From contig WMBV01000002.1 of NCBI GenBank assembly GCA_017745595.1, positions 1 to 64,000 of the forward strand: a stretch of 64,000 bases of DNA. Reading direction: 5' to 3'. The translations under genes were made by a program, and so were the position numbers. A model generated the notes under the pieces. It was given only the letters and a program-made list of their open reading frames with translations, made no database searches and was not told the origin of the DNA. This document shows, piece after piece, positions 8,921-18,271 of the stretch. How positions within the stretch are numbered: the stretch's first letter is position 1; every line of letters starts with the position of its first letter. Source of the stretch: Bordetella petrii. GTDB taxonomy: Bacteria > Pseudomonadota > Gammaproteobacteria > Burkholderiales > Burkholderiaceae_B.

Positions 8921-9673
8921 TCAGTCCTTTTTCGCCTTGCCCTGGGCGGCCACCGCCGCCATGGCCGCTTCGATTTCAGCGGCATCGCCCAGATAATAAT
9001 GGCGGATCGGGCGCAGCGCGTCGTCGAGTTCGTAAACCAGCGGTTGCCCGGTGGGAATATTCAGGCCCACGATGTCGTCGTCCGAGATGTTGTCCAGGTG
9101 CTTGATCAGGGCGCGCAGGCTGTTGCCGTGCGCGGCCACCAGCACCCGCCGGCCGGCCCGGATGGCCGGCGCGATCGAGTCGTTCCAGAACGGCAGCACC
9201 CGCGCCACGGTATCTTTCAGGCATTCGGTGGCCGGCAGCTGGTCGGCCGGGATCTTGGCGTAGCGGTCGTCGAAACGCGGATGGCGCTTGTCGTCTTCGG
9301 CCAGCGGCTCGGGCGCGATGGCATAGGCGCGGCGCCAGATCAGGACCTGCTCGTCGCCATACTTGGCGGCCGTCTCGGCCTTGTTCAGGCCCTGCAGGTT
9401 GCCGTAGTGGCGCTCGTTCAGGCGCCAGCTGATGCCCACCGGCGTGTACATGGCGTCCATGGCGTCGAGCGCGATCCACAGCGTGCGGATGGCCCGCTTC
9501 AGCACCGAGGTGTAGGCCAGGTCGAATTCGTAGCCTTCTTTCTTGAGCAGTTCGCCGGCCTTGCGGGCCTGTTCGCGGCCGGTGTCGGTCAGGTCGACGT
9601 CGGTCCAGCCCGTGAAGCGGTTTTCAAGATTCCACTGGCTTTCGCCGTGACGCATCAGAACGAGTTTATGCAT
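8921..9673 (-). CDS. gpmA: 2,3-bisphosphoglycerate-dependent phosphoglycerate mutase
   Basis: A 250-residue glycolytic/gluconeogenic enzyme interconverting 3- and 2-phosphoglycerate. The histidine-phosphatase motif [11 protein letters not shown] gives the phospho-accepting His9. The second His lies in [11 protein letters not shown], and the dPGM-specific insert [12 protein letters not shown] is intact. It is the first gene of the gpmA-envC-ctpA-moeB operon. The ATG at 9673 starts the canonical [10 protein letters not shown] terminus; the open frame continues upstream without homology. Confidence 0.96.
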   Translation of the reverse strand: MHKLVLMRHGESQWNLENRFTGWTDVDLTDTGREQARKAGELLKKEGYEFDLAYTSVLKRAIRTLWIALDAMDAMYTPVGISWRLNERHYGNLQGLNKAETAAKYGDEQVLIWRRAYAIAPEPLAEDDKRHPRFDDRYAKIPADQLPATECLKDTVARVLPFWNDSIAPAIRAGRRVLVAAHGNSLRALIKHLDNISDDDIVGLNIPTGQPLVYELDDALRPIRHYYLGDAAEIEAAMAAVAAQGKAKKD

Positions 9674-9857
9674 GGTTTTCAGCCGCGCGCGGGCGGGTTT
9701 GGAGTTGACGAATGCGCTCATTTTATAATTGACTGATTTTGCCCCTGGTTTCCCCCGGTAAGCGGCAGGCGCCGCGCGCCGGCCCGGGCCGGGCCGCCGC
9801 TTCCAGGCAGGCTGCGCACGCGGTGCGCGCCCGCCGCATTTCAGTTCAGGAATCTCC

Positions 9858-10280
9858 GTGGACCTTCTGCAATTCTTGGTAGACAAAAACAACATTTTCA
9901 TCGTGGCGGTCGCCCTGGTATCGGGCGTCATGCTGGCCGTGCCGGCCCTGCGCAAGGGCCGCAGCGGCGCGGGCATCAGCACCGCGGAAGCCATCCAGAT
10001 GGTCAACCAGCGCCATGCCGTCTGGGTCGACGTGCGCCCCGCCGAGCAATTCCGCGCCGGGCACATTTCCCAGGCACGCAATATGCCGGCAGCCGAGGTC
10101 GAGCAAAAGGCCGGCTCGCTGCCCAAGAACAAGCCGCTGGTGCTGGTGTGCGAAACCGGCCGCGATGCCGGCCGGGTCGCCAGCCGCCTGCGTTCGCAGG
10201 GGTTCGCCGAAGTGGCCGTGCTGGAAGGCGGCATGCGCGCCTGGACCTCGGCCAACCTGCCCGTCACCCAGAAATCCTGA
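9858..10280 (+). CDS. yibN: Membrane-anchored rhodanese-like protein (YibN type)
   Basis: A 140-residue protein with a GTG start. One N-terminal transmembrane helix (about 11-31) precedes a single rhodanese domain with the active-site loop [10 protein letters not shown] (Cys98). It probably faces the cytoplasm from the inner membrane and handles sulfane sulfur or assists membrane-protein biogenesis; the exact role is not settled for the family. It heads the rhodanese-grxC-secB-gpsA cluster, an order known from many Proteobacteria, with 13 bp to grxC. Confidence 0.88.
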   Translation: MDLLQFLVDKNNIFIVAVALVSGVMLAVPALRKGRSGAGISTAEAIQMVNQRHAVWVDVRPAEQFRAGHISQARNMPAAEVEQKAGSLPKNKPLVLVCETGRDAGRVASRLRSQGFAEVAVLEGGMRAWTSANLPVTQKS

Positions 10281-10293
10281 TCCGGAGCCCGCC

Positions 10294-10548
10294 ATGGACA
10301 AAGTTGTCATGTATTCCAAGGATTATTGCCCCTACTGCGCGCGGGCCCAGGCGCTGCTCAAGCAGCGCGGGGTCACCGACCTGGAAATCATCCGCATCGA
10401 CCAAGACCCGTCGCAACGCGACGTCATGATCGAACGCACCGGCCGGCGCACCGTGCCGCAGATTTTCATCGGCGACAAGCACATCGGCGGCTGCGACGAC
10501 CTGATGGCGCTGGACCGCGCCGGCGGCCTGGCGCCCCTGCTCGGCTGA
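10294..10548 (+). CDS. grxC: Glutaredoxin 3
   Basis: An 84-residue dithiol glutaredoxin with the CPYC redox site at residues 12-15, the cis-Pro loop RTVPQIF and the glutathione-binding GGCDD segment. It reduces disulfides with glutathione in the cytosol. It sits between the rhodanese and secB genes in a tight rightward operon, and its length is typical. Confidence 0.96.
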   Translation: MDKVVMYSKDYCPYCARAQALLKQRGVTDLEIIRIDQDPSQRDVMIERTGRRTVPQIFIGDKHIGGCDDLMALDRAGGLAPLLG

Positions 10549-10598
10549 CGGCCGCAGGCTCTTTCATTTCTTTTGCCCACCCCCAACCGGAAATTCTC

Positions 10599-11132
10599 AT
10601 GGCTGAACAGGACCAAAACAACCAGCAAGCAGGCGGCGACGCGCCTTCGTTCAATCTGCAGCGCGTCTACCTGAAAGACCTGTCGCTGGAAATGCCCAAC
10701 GCGCCTCACGTGTTCCTGGAACAAGAACAGCCGCAAGTCGAGGTCAGCATCAATGTGGGCGGCCAGCGCCTGGCCGAGACGGTGTTCGAATCCACCGTCA
10801 CCGCCACCGTCACCACCCGCATCAACGACAAGGTGCTGTACCTGGTCGAGGGCACGCAGGCCGGCATTTTCGAACTGGCCAACATCCCGGCCGAACAAAT
10901 GGATCCGCTGCTGGGCATCGTGTGCCCCACCATGCTGTACCCGTACCTGCGCGCCAACGTGGCCGACGCCATCACCCGCACCTCGCTGCCGGCGCTGCAC
11001 CTGGCCGAAGTGAATTTCCAGTCCCTGTACGAACAGCGCCTGGCCGAGCTGCAGCAACAGCAGTCGCAGCAGGGCGGCACCAACGGCTCGGATTCCGGCA
11101 TCATCCTGCCCCCGGGCACCACCCGCCAGTAA
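10599..11132 (+). CDS. secB: Protein-export chaperone SecB
   Basis: A 177-residue cytosolic tetrameric chaperone that holds preproteins unfolded and delivers them to SecA. Family landmarks are [19 protein letters not shown] near the N terminus and [19 protein letters not shown] in the middle. The Gln-rich tail is longer than the enterobacterial one. It is 50 bp after grxC and 16 bp before gpsA. Confidence 0.97.
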   Translation: MAEQDQNNQQAGGDAPSFNLQRVYLKDLSLEMPNAPHVFLEQEQPQVEVSINVGGQRLAETVFESTVTATVTTRINDKVLYLVEGTQAGIFELANIPAEQMDPLLGIVCPTMLYPYLRANVADAITRTSLPALHLAEVNFQSLYEQRLAELQQQQSQQGGTNGSDSGIILPPGTTRQ

Positions 11133-11148
11133 GCCGGCCCATCGCCCC

Positions 11149-12189
11149 ATGAGCCAAGCGCCCGCCCCCTCGAGCGTCGCCGTTCTGGGCGCGGGCAGCT
11201 GGGGCACGGCCCTGGCCGCCGTGGCCAGCCGCCGCCGCCGCACCGTGCTGTGGGCGCGCGATGCCGCCCAGGCCGACGCCATGGCGCGCGACCGCGCCAA
11301 TGCCCGCTACCTGCCCGGCGTGCCCCTGCCCGACGCGCTGGCCATCACCAGCGATCTTTCCGCCGCGCTGGCGCCGCTGGCGGCCGACCCGGAACACGCC
11401 CTGATCATCCTGGGCGTGCCGGTGGCCGGGCTGCACGCCACCTGCCTGGACCTGGCCGGACGCCTGCCCGGCCTGGGGCTGGCGCAGGTTCCCATTGTCT
11501 GGACCTGCAAGGGCTTCGAGGCCGATACGGCCCGCCTGCCGCACGAAATCGCGGCCGACGCCCTGGCCGGCATCCCTGATGCCCGCGGCGGCGTGCTGTC
11601 GGGGCCGTCCTTCGCCCGCGAGGTGGCGCAGGGCCTGCCGGTCGCGCTCACCATCGCCAGCGCCCACCCCGCCGTGCGCGACGCCGCCACCGGCGCCCTG
11701 CATGGCGGCGCGGTGCGCGTCTACGCCAGCGCCGACGTGGCTGGCGTGGAAGTCGGCGGCGCCCTCAAGAACGTCATCGCGGTGGCCTGCGGCATCGCCG
11801 ACGGCCTGGCCCTGGGCACCAATGCGCGGGCCGCCCTGGTCACCCGCGGCCTGGCCGAAATGAGCCGCTTCGGCGTCGCGCTGGGCGCGCAGGCCGAAAC
11901 CTTCGCGGGCCTGACCGGCCTGGGCGACCTGGTCCTGACGGCCACCGGCGACCTCTCCCGCAACCGCCGCGTCGGCCTCGAAATCGGCGCCGGACGCAAG
12001 CTCGACGACATCCTGGCCAGCGGCATCACCGCCGAAGGCGTGCGCTGCGCCCGCGCGGCCCTGCAGCGCGCGCGGGACCTGGGCGTCGAACTGCCGATCA
12101 CCGAAGCGGTCTGCGCGGTGCTGTTCGACGGCGTGGCCCCCATGACGGCGGTGTCGGCGCTGCTGGCGCGCGAGGCCCGGCTGGAGTGA
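11149..12189 (+). CDS. gpsA: NAD(P)-dependent glycerol-3-phosphate dehydrogenase
   Basis: A 346-residue enzyme that reduces dihydroxyacetone phosphate to sn-glycerol-3-phosphate for phospholipid synthesis. The Rossmann loop [12 protein letters not shown] is at the N terminus. The catalytic region includes [32 protein letters not shown] and [17 protein letters not shown]. It is the last gene of the yibN-grxC-secB-gpsA operon, and a REP-like hairpin pair lies just downstream. Confidence 0.96.
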   Translation: MSQAPAPSSVAVLGAGSWGTALAAVASRRRRTVLWARDAAQADAMARDRANARYLPGVPLPDALAITSDLSAALAPLAADPEHALIILGVPVAGLHATCLDLAGRLPGLGLAQVPIVWTCKGFEADTARLPHEIAADALAGIPDARGGVLSGPSFAREVAQGLPVALTIASAHPAVRDAATGALHGGAVRVYASADVAGVEVGGALKNVIAVACGIADGLALGTNARAALVTRGLAEMSRFGVALGAQAETFAGLTGLGDLVLTATGDLSRNRRVGLEIGAGRKLDDILASGITAEGVRCARAALQRARDLGVELPITEAVCAVLFDGVAPMTAVSALLAREARLE

Positions 12190-12213
12190 TTCCCCAAAGC
12201 GCCGCGCGCTCCG

Positions 12214-12302
12214 GATGTCTGACTCCCGAAGGGTGTCAAACACCCGCGTTTGGGGCGGTTATCTCAACGGCACGGTGTCTGGCACCTTCGGAGCCAGACA
12301 CC
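12214..12302. repeat. REP-like hairpin pair, site 1
   Basis: Two copies of the REP-like family lie between gpsA and the Bug receptor gene. Copy 1 (12214-12244) is degenerate (ATGTCTGAC at one end, GTCAAACACC at the other). Copy 2 (12274-12302) is a good hairpin with arms GGTGTCTGGC and GCCAGACACC. The copies lie in opposite orientation. The rest of the 12190-12415 gap holds no gene. Confidence 0.85.
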
Positions 12303-12415
12303 TGGCGACGGCGCCTAGCGATGAAAAACTGATCAGCAGACGATAAACTTCCGCGTCGGCCCGGTTAGATACCCAAACCAGATACTCAAACGAGACACCC
12401 AGAGGAGCTTCCGCT

Positions 12416-13414
12416 ATGTTTTCCGTCCGCCCCTTGCGGGCCAGCGCGCTGCTGCGCCGCCTTGCCCTGGCGCTGGCCGCGGCCGCGCTGCTGCCCGCCG
12501 CGGCGCATGCCGAATGGCCCGACCGCCCCATCCACATGGTGGTGCCGTTTCCGCCGGGCTCGTCGCCCGACCTGCTGGCGCGCACGATTTCCGAGCCGCT
12601 GGCGCAGGCCCTGGGCCAGCCGGTGGTGATCGACAACAAGCCCGGCGCCGGCGGCAACATCGGCACCCGCCTCGTGGCCAAGGGCACGCCCGACGGCTAT
12701 ACCCTGGTCTACACCATCAACGGCCCGCTGGTGACCGCGCCGACGCTGTACAAGAAAACCCTGGGCTACGATCCGCTGAAAGACCTGGCACCCGTCACCC
12801 TGGTGGCCACCAGCCCCAACGTGCTGACGGTGCCGGGCAATCTGCCGGTGGCGAACGTGGCCGACTTCGTCAAGCTCGCGCGCGACCGCAAGGGCGCGTT
12901 GAACTACGGATCGGTGGGCCCGGGCAGTTCGGCCCACCTGGCGATGGAAATGTTCAAGAGCGCGGCCGGCATCGATCTGATGCACGTGCCGTACTCGGGC
13001 TTTCCGCAAGTGATCAGCGCCATCATTGCCGGCGACGTGCAGGCCGGCTTCATGGTGCCCGCCATCGCCATGCCGCAGGTGCGCAGCGGTAAGGTCAAGG
13101 CGCTGGCCATCACCAGCCTGGAACCCAGCGCGTCGCTGGCGGGCATTCCCACCATGGACAAGCAGGGCTATCCGGGCTTCGAGGCCATTTCGTGGAACGC
13201 CATCCTGGCCCCGGCCGGCACGCCCGCGCCCATCGTCGATCGCCTGAACCGCGAACTGGCCCGCATCATCGACAGCGAGGCCGTGCGCAAGCAACTGGAC
13301 CAGCAATACTTCACGGCGGCGCCGTCCACCCCGCAGGAGCTCACCGAGCGCATCCAGAAAGACACCGCGCGCTGGAACGAAGTCATCGAACGGCTGGGAC
13401 TGGTACTCGACTGA
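12416..13414 (+). CDS. Bug-family periplasmic solute-binding receptor (TctC type)
   Basis: A 332-residue exported protein with a signal peptide ending near AAAHA-EWPDRP (about residue 37) and the Bug domain landmarks IHMVVPFPPGSSPDLLAR, KPGAGGNIG and YGSVGPGSSAHLA. Members bind carboxylates or related small molecules for tripartite tricarboxylate transporters, and Bordetella and its relatives have very many copies. No membrane components are adjacent, so this is an orphan receptor whose ligand cannot be predicted. GAGGAG lies 5 bp ahead of the ATG. Confidence 0.92.
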   Translation: MFSVRPLRASALLRRLALALAAAALLPAAAHAEWPDRPIHMVVPFPPGSSPDLLARTISEPLAQALGQPVVIDNKPGAGGNIGTRLVAKGTPDGYTLVYTINGPLVTAPTLYKKTLGYDPLKDLAPVTLVATSPNVLTVPGNLPVANVADFVKLARDRKGALNYGSVGPGSSAHLAMEMFKSAAGIDLMHVPYSGFPQVISAIIAGDVQAGFMVPAIAMPQVRSGKVKALAITSLEPSASLAGIPTMDKQGYPGFEAISWNAILAPAGTPAPIVDRLNRELARIIDSEAVRKQLDQQYFTAAPSTPQELTERIQKDTARWNEVIERLGLVLD

Positions 13415-13463
13415 AGCGCGGGTGTCGCCAGGCATCGCAGGCGCCTGGCTCCCGCGTTTACCA

Positions 13464-13555
13464 GGTGTCTGACTCCCGCAAGGGTGTCAGACACCGTGAG
13501 GTTGAGACGACCAGGCCACGCCTCGGTGTCTGACACCCTGCGGGAGCCAGACACC
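13464..13555. repeat. REP-like hairpin pair, site 2
   Basis: The clearest copies in the window. Copy 1 (13464-13495) has perfect 10-bp arms GGTGTCTGAC and GTCAGACACC, then an inner CCC-GCAA-GGG hairpin separated by a T-T mismatch, so the tip is a GNRA-type tetraloop. Copy 2 (13525-13555) is the same unit inverted, 29 bp away. The pair lies between the Bug receptor and the MlrC-type gene. Confidence 0.92.
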
Positions 13556-13619
13556 TGGCCCTCCTCCCAGCGCCTCGATCTGGTACTGTCACAGGCACGC
13601 CTTGCCCGTGGAGCCGCGT

Positions 13620-15107
13620 ATGAAAGTCCTGATCGCCCGCCTGAACCACGAAACCAATACGTTCTCGCCCGTGCCCACGCCGCTGGCGGCCTTCGGCGAG
13701 CACGGGCCGCAATACGATGACGAGGCCTACCGGGCCAACCACGGCCAGCGCACCGCCATGGCGGCCTTCATCGACCTGGCGCAGGCGCGCGGCGCCGAGC
13801 TCGTGACGCCCGTGTCGGGGTGGGCCTACCCCAGCGGGCCCGTGGCCGCCGATGCCTATGACGCCATGTGCGCGCGCATCATCGCCGCCGCGCCGGGCTG
13901 CGATGCCATCCTGCTGGACCTGCACGGCGCCATGGTGGCCGAGCACTGCGACGATGGCGAAGGCGACCTGCTGCGGCGCGTGCGGGCCGCGGCGCCCGGC
14001 GTGCCCATCGGCGTGGCGCTGGACCTGCACGGCAACGTCACCCAGGCCATGATCGACCACGCCGATGTGATCGTGGGCTTCAAGACCTACCCCCACGTCG
14101 ATATGTACGAAACCGGCGAGCACGCCGGCCGGCTGCTGTTCGGCATGCTCGACGGCCGCTGCCGGCCCGCCATGGCCTGGCGGCAACTGCCCCTGATGAC
14201 GCACACGCTGCGTTCCGCCACCGACCAGGGCGCCATGCAGGCGGCGGTCGAGGCCGCGCGCCGGCTGGAAACACAGGGCCTGCTGGCGGTGTCGGTGCTG
14301 GCCGGATTCAGCCTGGCGGACATCGAGCGGCCCTGCATCAGCGTGGTCGCCGTGGCCGACGGCGACGCCGCGGCCGCCGACCGGGCCGCCGCGCAGGTGG
14401 CGGCGCAGATCTGGCGCGAGCGCGACGACTTCGTCTACCGCAGCGAACCGCTGGATGCCTCGCTGGCGCACGCCCGCGAACTGGCGCGCGGCCAGGATCG
14501 CCCCGTGCTGCTGCTGGACCACGGCGACAACTGCAATTCCGGCGGCACCTGCGACACCACCGCCGTGCTGGAAGCCGCATTGGCCCAGGGCCTAGACGAT
14601 ATCCTGGCCGGCCCGCTGTGCGATCCGCAGGCCGTGGCGCAATTGATCGCTGCGGGCGAAGGCGCACGCGTATCGGTAGCGGTGGGCAACAAGCGCTCGC
14701 TGGCGCACCTGGGCATCGCCGCGCGGCCGTTAGTGCTGGACGGCACGGTGCGCGCCATCACCGACGGCCAGTACCGCATCAGCGGCCCCACCTATACCGG
14801 CATGCTGTGCCACATGGGCCGCACGGCCGTGCTCGATACCGGCGCGGCGCGGCTGGTGCTGTGCGAACGTCCGCATGAGCCCTGGGACCTGGGCGTATTC
14901 GAAAGCGTGGGCCAGGATCCGCGCCGCGCGCGCTACCTGCTGCTGAAATCGCGCATGTACTGCCGGCCGGTGTTCGTGCCGATCTCGGCCGGGCTGGTGG
15001 AATGCGACAGCCCCGGCGCCACGACCTCGAACTACGGCATTTTTCCGTATCGCAAGCGCGCCCGCCCGCTGTATCCGCTGGAAGCCGCCCAGTACGATGG
15101 CGGTTAG
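13620..15107 (+). CDS. M81-family metallopeptidase (MlrC-like)
   Basis: A 495-residue protein of the MlrC/DUF1485 family, named for a microcystin-degradation peptidase. The N-terminal half carries ARLNHETNTFSP, AILLDLHGAMV and ALDLHGNVTQAM with the HGA and LHGN metal-site segments. The C-terminal MlrC domain contains LLLDHGDNCNSGG. The ATG follows GGAG at a good distance. Most members outside cyanotoxin degraders sit beside peptide or Bug transport genes and their substrates are unknown; here a Bug receptor lies upstream, separated by the hairpin pair. Confidence 0.85.
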   Translation: MKVLIARLNHETNTFSPVPTPLAAFGEHGPQYDDEAYRANHGQRTAMAAFIDLAQARGAELVTPVSGWAYPSGPVAADAYDAMCARIIAAAPGCDAILLDLHGAMVAEHCDDGEGDLLRRVRAAAPGVPIGVALDLHGNVTQAMIDHADVIVGFKTYPHVDMYETGEHAGRLLFGMLDGRCRPAMAWRQLPLMTHTLRSATDQGAMQAAVEAARRLETQGLLAVSVLAGFSLADIERPCISVVAVADGDAAAADRAAAQVAAQIWRERDDFVYRSEPLDASLAHARELARGQDRPVLLLDHGDNCNSGGTCDTTAVLEAALAQGLDDILAGPLCDPQAVAQLIAAGEGARVSVAVGNKRSLAHLGIAARPLVLDGTVRAITDGQYRISGPTYTGMLCHMGRTAVLDTGAARLVLCERPHEPWDLGVFESVGQDPRRARYLLLKSRMYCRPVFVPISAGLVECDSPGATTSNYGIFPYRKRARPLYPLEAAQYDGG

Positions 15108-15119
15108 CGGCGCGGCCCG

Positions 15120-15590
15120 CTATGCCGCGCCCGCGTAGCCCTGCTGGCGCCAGGCCTCGAACACCGTCACCGCCACGGCGTTCGACAAGTTCAGGCTGCG
15201 CTGGCCCGCGCGCATGGGCAGGCGCAGGCATTGCGGCGGGCCGAACAGGGCCATGTGCTCGTCGGACAGGCCGGCGGTTTCGCGGCCGAACACGAAGACA
15301 TCGCCCGCCTGGAAAGCCACGTCGGCCACGCTGCGCCGCGCGCGGGTGGTCAGGGCGTAGATGCGCGACGCCGCGGCGCCCGTGGCGGCCAGGGCTTGCG
15401 GCAAGGTGTCGTGCACCCGCACCGGCTGCCATTCGTGATAGTCGAGCCCGGCGCGGCGCAGGCGCGCGTCGTCGAGTTCGAAGCCCAGCGGGCGCACCAG
15501 GTGCAGCTGCGCGCCGGTATTGGCACACAGGCGGATGGCGTTGCCGGTATTGGGCGGAATTTCGGGGCAGACGAGTACGACGTGGAACAT
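15120..15590 (-). CDS. trmL: tRNA (cytidine/uridine(34)-2'-O)-methyltransferase TrmL
   Basis: A 156-residue SPOUT methyltransferase that modifies the wobble nucleotide of tRNA-Leu isoacceptors. Motifs: [18 protein letters not shown] at the N terminus, VFGRETAGL, and the knot segment [20 protein letters not shown]. Its length is typical for the minimal TrmL form without an extra RNA-binding domain. It is convergent with the MlrC-like gene (12 bp apart). The start codon was chosen at the canonical [14 protein letters not shown] terminus. Confidence 0.94.
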   Translation of the reverse strand: MFHVVLVCPEIPPNTGNAIRLCANTGAQLHLVRPLGFELDDARLRRAGLDYHEWQPVRVHDTLPQALAATGAAASRIYALTTRARRSVADVAFQAGDVFVFGRETAGLSDEHMALFGPPQCLRLPMRAGQRSLNLSNAVAVTVFEAWRQQGYAGAA

Positions 15591-15807
15591 GGCTTCATCC
15601 TGGCGCGCGGCAAACGGACGGCGCGGCACGACCGCTATTGTGCCAGGGCCGCGGCCGGGCTTATGCAGCCGCAAAGCCGTCCTTTCAGAAAAGCGAAGCA
15701 CAAACGAGCGGCCAGGCGCGCCCGCGGCCGGGGCATTGGGCCACAATAGAGGGCTTCAATGCAGGCGCCGAGCCTGGGCAAACAAAGAATACATACCGGA
15801 GCCATAC

Positions 15808-17286
15808 ATGAAGCGTTACCAGCTCTACATCGACGGCAAATATGTCGATCCCGCCGCGGGCGAATGGTTTGAATCCGACAACCCCTGCGACGGCAAGCCC
15901 TGGGCCAGCATCCCGAAAGGCGACGCCGAAGACGTAGACCGCGCCGTGCAGGCCGCGTACCGCGCCGGCCGCGAAGGCCCCTGGGCCGCCTACACCCCCA
16001 GCCAGCGCGGCCAGCTGCTGCACCGCCTGGGCGACCTGATCGCCCGCGAGGCCGAATCGCTGGCGCGCACCGAAGTGCGCGACAACGGCAAGCTGTACGC
16101 CGAAATGGCCGGCCAGCTCAAGTATGTGCCGCAATGGTTCTATTACTACGGCGGCCTGGCCGACAAAATCGAAGGCACCGTTCCGCCCATCGACAAGCCC
16201 GGCCACTTCGGCTACACGCGCCGCGAACCGCTGGGCGTGGTGGCCGCCATCACGCCCTGGAACTCGCCGCTGTTGCTCACTGCCTGGAAAATCGCGCCGG
16301 CGCTGGCGGCGGGCTGCACGCTGGTGCTCAAGCCGTCCGAATTCACGTCGGCGTCCACCCTGGAATTCGTCAAGCTGTTCGAAGAAGCGGGCTTCCCGCC
16401 CGGCGTGGTGAACGTGGTCACCGGCTTCGGCGCCGACGTCGGCACGCCGCTGGTCACGCATCCGCACGTGCGCAAGATCACCTTCACGGGCTCGGACGCC
16501 ACCGGCCGGCTCATCAACGAACAGGCCTCGCGCGACTTCAAGCACGTCAGCCTGGAACTGGGCGGCAAGTCGCCCAACATCGTGTTCGACGACGCCAACC
16601 TGGACGACGCCGTCAACGGCGCCGTATCGGGCATCTTCGCCGCCACCGGCCAGACCTGCATCGCCGGCTCGCGCCTGCTGCTGCAAGACAGCATCTACGA
16701 CACGTTCGTCGAAAAACTCGTGGCGCTGGCACGCACCGCCAAGATGGGCGACCCCATGCAGTCCGACACGCAGGTCGGCCCCATTACCACGCCGCCGCAG
16801 TACCGCAAGGTGCTCGAATACATCGACATCGCCCGCAACGAGGGCGCACGGCTGCTGCTGGGCGGCGAAGCGGTGCGCGAAGGCCCCTGGAAAGACGGAC
16901 GCTTCATCCAGCCCACCATCTTCGGCGACGTCGACAATGCCATGCGCATCGCCCAGGAAGAAGTCTTCGGGCCGGTGCTGTCCATCATCCGCTTCAAAGA
17001 CGAAGAAGAAGCCGTCCGCCTGGGCAACGACGTGCGCTTCGGCCTGGGCGCGGGCGTCTGGACCCGCGACATCGGCCGCGCGCTGCGCATGGCCGAACGC
17101 ATCCAGTCGGGCACGGTGTGGGTCAACACGTATCGCCTGGTCAGCTACCTGATGCCCTTCGGCGGCTACAAAGATTCGGGCCTGGGCCGCGAAAGCGGCA
17201 TCGACGCCATGCGCGAATACCAGCAGGTGAAAAGCGTGGTCATCAATGCCGGATCGCCGGTGGGCAACCCGTTCGTGATGCGATAG
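15808..17286 (+). CDS. NAD(P)-dependent aldehyde dehydrogenase
   Basis: A 492-residue cytosolic aldehyde dehydrogenase with oxyanion N152 in TPWNSP, general base E250 in LELGGKSP and nucleophile C284 in GQTCIAGS. The closing signature MPFGGYKDSGLGRE is that of betaine / aromatic semialdehyde type enzymes. The ATG follows GGAG. It is a single gene with hairpin repeats downstream, so context gives no substrate. Confidence 0.9.
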   Translation: MKRYQLYIDGKYVDPAAGEWFESDNPCDGKPWASIPKGDAEDVDRAVQAAYRAGREGPWAAYTPSQRGQLLHRLGDLIAREAESLARTEVRDNGKLYAEMAGQLKYVPQWFYYYGGLADKIEGTVPPIDKPGHFGYTRREPLGVVAAITPWNSPLLLTAWKIAPALAAGCTLVLKPSEFTSASTLEFVKLFEEAGFPPGVVNVVTGFGADVGTPLVTHPHVRKITFTGSDATGRLINEQASRDFKHVSLELGGKSPNIVFDDANLDDAVNGAVSGIFAATGQTCIAGSRLLLQDSIYDTFVEKLVALARTAKMGDPMQSDTQVGPITTPPQYRKVLEYIDIARNEGARLLLGGEAVREGPWKDGRFIQPTIFGDVDNAMRIAQEEVFGPVLSIIRFKDEEEAVRLGNDVRFGLGAGVWTRDIGRALRMAERIQSGTVWVNTYRLVSYLMPFGGYKDSGLGRESGIDAMREYQQVKSVVINAGSPVGNPFVMR

Positions 17287-17314
17287 CGATCGGGCTGTGC
17301 GGCCCGCCGCAGGC

Positions 17315-17435
17315 AGGTGTCTGGCTCCCATCAGGGTGCCTCAGGACCGGTGTCAGGCTCCGCAGGTGCCTGACACCGATGTGTGCGGCGGCCGCTTCAC
17401 TCGAACGGTGTCAGGCACCTGCGGAGCCTGACACC
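17315..17435. repeat. REP-like hairpin cluster, site 3, reaching into comF
   Basis: Three units: a decayed copy (17315-17348) and two 29-bp copies (17349-17377 and 17407-17435) that are exact reverse complements of each other (arms GGTGTCAGGC and GCCTGACACC). The right-hand copy overlaps the 3' end of comF and contains its stop codon. Confidence 0.9.
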
Positions 17436-18196
17436 TGCCGCACCTGCCGCACCGGCGTACGGGCCGCCACCAGCACGATCACTTCCGCCGCGCCGGCCCG
17501 CAGCAGGGCGCGGGCGGCGGCGTCGACGGTGCTGCCGGTGGTCATCACGTCGTCGACCAGGCCCACGATGCCGCCCGGCATGGGCCGGGTGCAATGAAAC
17601 AGGCCGTGGGCGCCCTGGCGCCGCGCCTGGCGGTTGCCGGCAGCCTGCCTGGGGCCCTCGCGCAAGCGCCGCAAGACGCCGCGCCGCAGCGGCAGGCGCA
17701 ATGACGCAGCCAGGCTGGCGGCCAGCTCGGCGGCCGGGTTGAAGCCGCGCCGCCGCAACGACGCCTGGCTGGACGGAATGGGCACCAGCACCGTGGCCGG
17801 GGGCAGCGGCACGACCTGCCGCGCCACGGCATCGGCCAACAGTTGCGCCAGCGCCGTGGCCAGCCCGTAGCGCCGTTCGCCCTTGTAGCGGCCGATCAGG
17901 CTGTCGTAGGGCGGTTCGTAATCGAAAGCCGCGATGGTCCGCGCGAAGGCCGGCACGGCGCGCGCGCAGTCGGGACAATGCAGGCGGGCCTCCGCCTTCA
18001 GTCGCAGGGCGCAACGCGCGCAGCGCGGACTGCCGTCGCGCATGCTGTGCGCGATATCGCCGGCGCAGCCGGGGCACAGCCGCCCGCCCGCGGCGGTGCC
18101 GCCGCACAGCGGGCAGTCCGAGGGCAGGCCGGCCAGCACCTGGCGTATGGCGCGCCGCGGGAACAAAAGAAGCGAATGGGCAATAATGGGCGGCAT
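17411..18196 (-). CDS. comF: ComF-family phosphoribosyltransferase-like protein
   Basis: A 261-residue protein. An N-terminal zinc region has Cys pairs CPLCGG, CPGC, CARC and CPDC. The phosphoribosyltransferase fold follows, with the PRPP loop GLVDDVMTTGSTVDAAA and the segment RRRGFNPAAELA. ComF proteins support DNA uptake in transformable bacteria, though most Gram-negative hosts keep them for unclear reasons. The last eight residues (QVSGSAGA) and the stop codon are encoded by a REP-like repeat, so the C terminus has been extended or replaced by the repeat. Confidence 0.9.
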   Translation of the reverse strand: MPPIIAHSLLLFPRRAIRQVLAGLPSDCPLCGGTAAGGRLCPGCAGDIAHSMRDGSPRCARCALRLKAEARLHCPDCARAVPAFARTIAAFDYEPPYDSLIGRYKGERRYGLATALAQLLADAVARQVVPLPPATVLVPIPSSQASLRRRGFNPAAELAASLAASLRLPLRRGVLRRLREGPRQAAGNRQARRQGAHGLFHCTRPMPGGIVGLVDDVMTTGSTVDAAARALLRAGAAEVIVLVAARTPVRQVRQVSGSAGA

Positions 18197-18271
18197 GGCG
18201 GCGAATCCGGAACCGAACCGCCGAGATCACATCACGTTTTTGCGGCGTCGCCTCCCGGCGGCGCGCCCTTC

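Noticed and set aside
9705-9729. Promoter TTGACG ... TATAAT on the plus strand ahead of yibN
   Set aside because: The spacer is only 13 bp, too short for a sigma70 promoter, and it lies about 130 bp from the gene; left unassigned.
7505-9736. 743-codon open frame on the plus strand opposite envC and gpmA
   Set aside because: It is the antisense shadow of two well-supported genes in high-GC DNA; the product is Gly/Arg/Ala-rich with no family motif.
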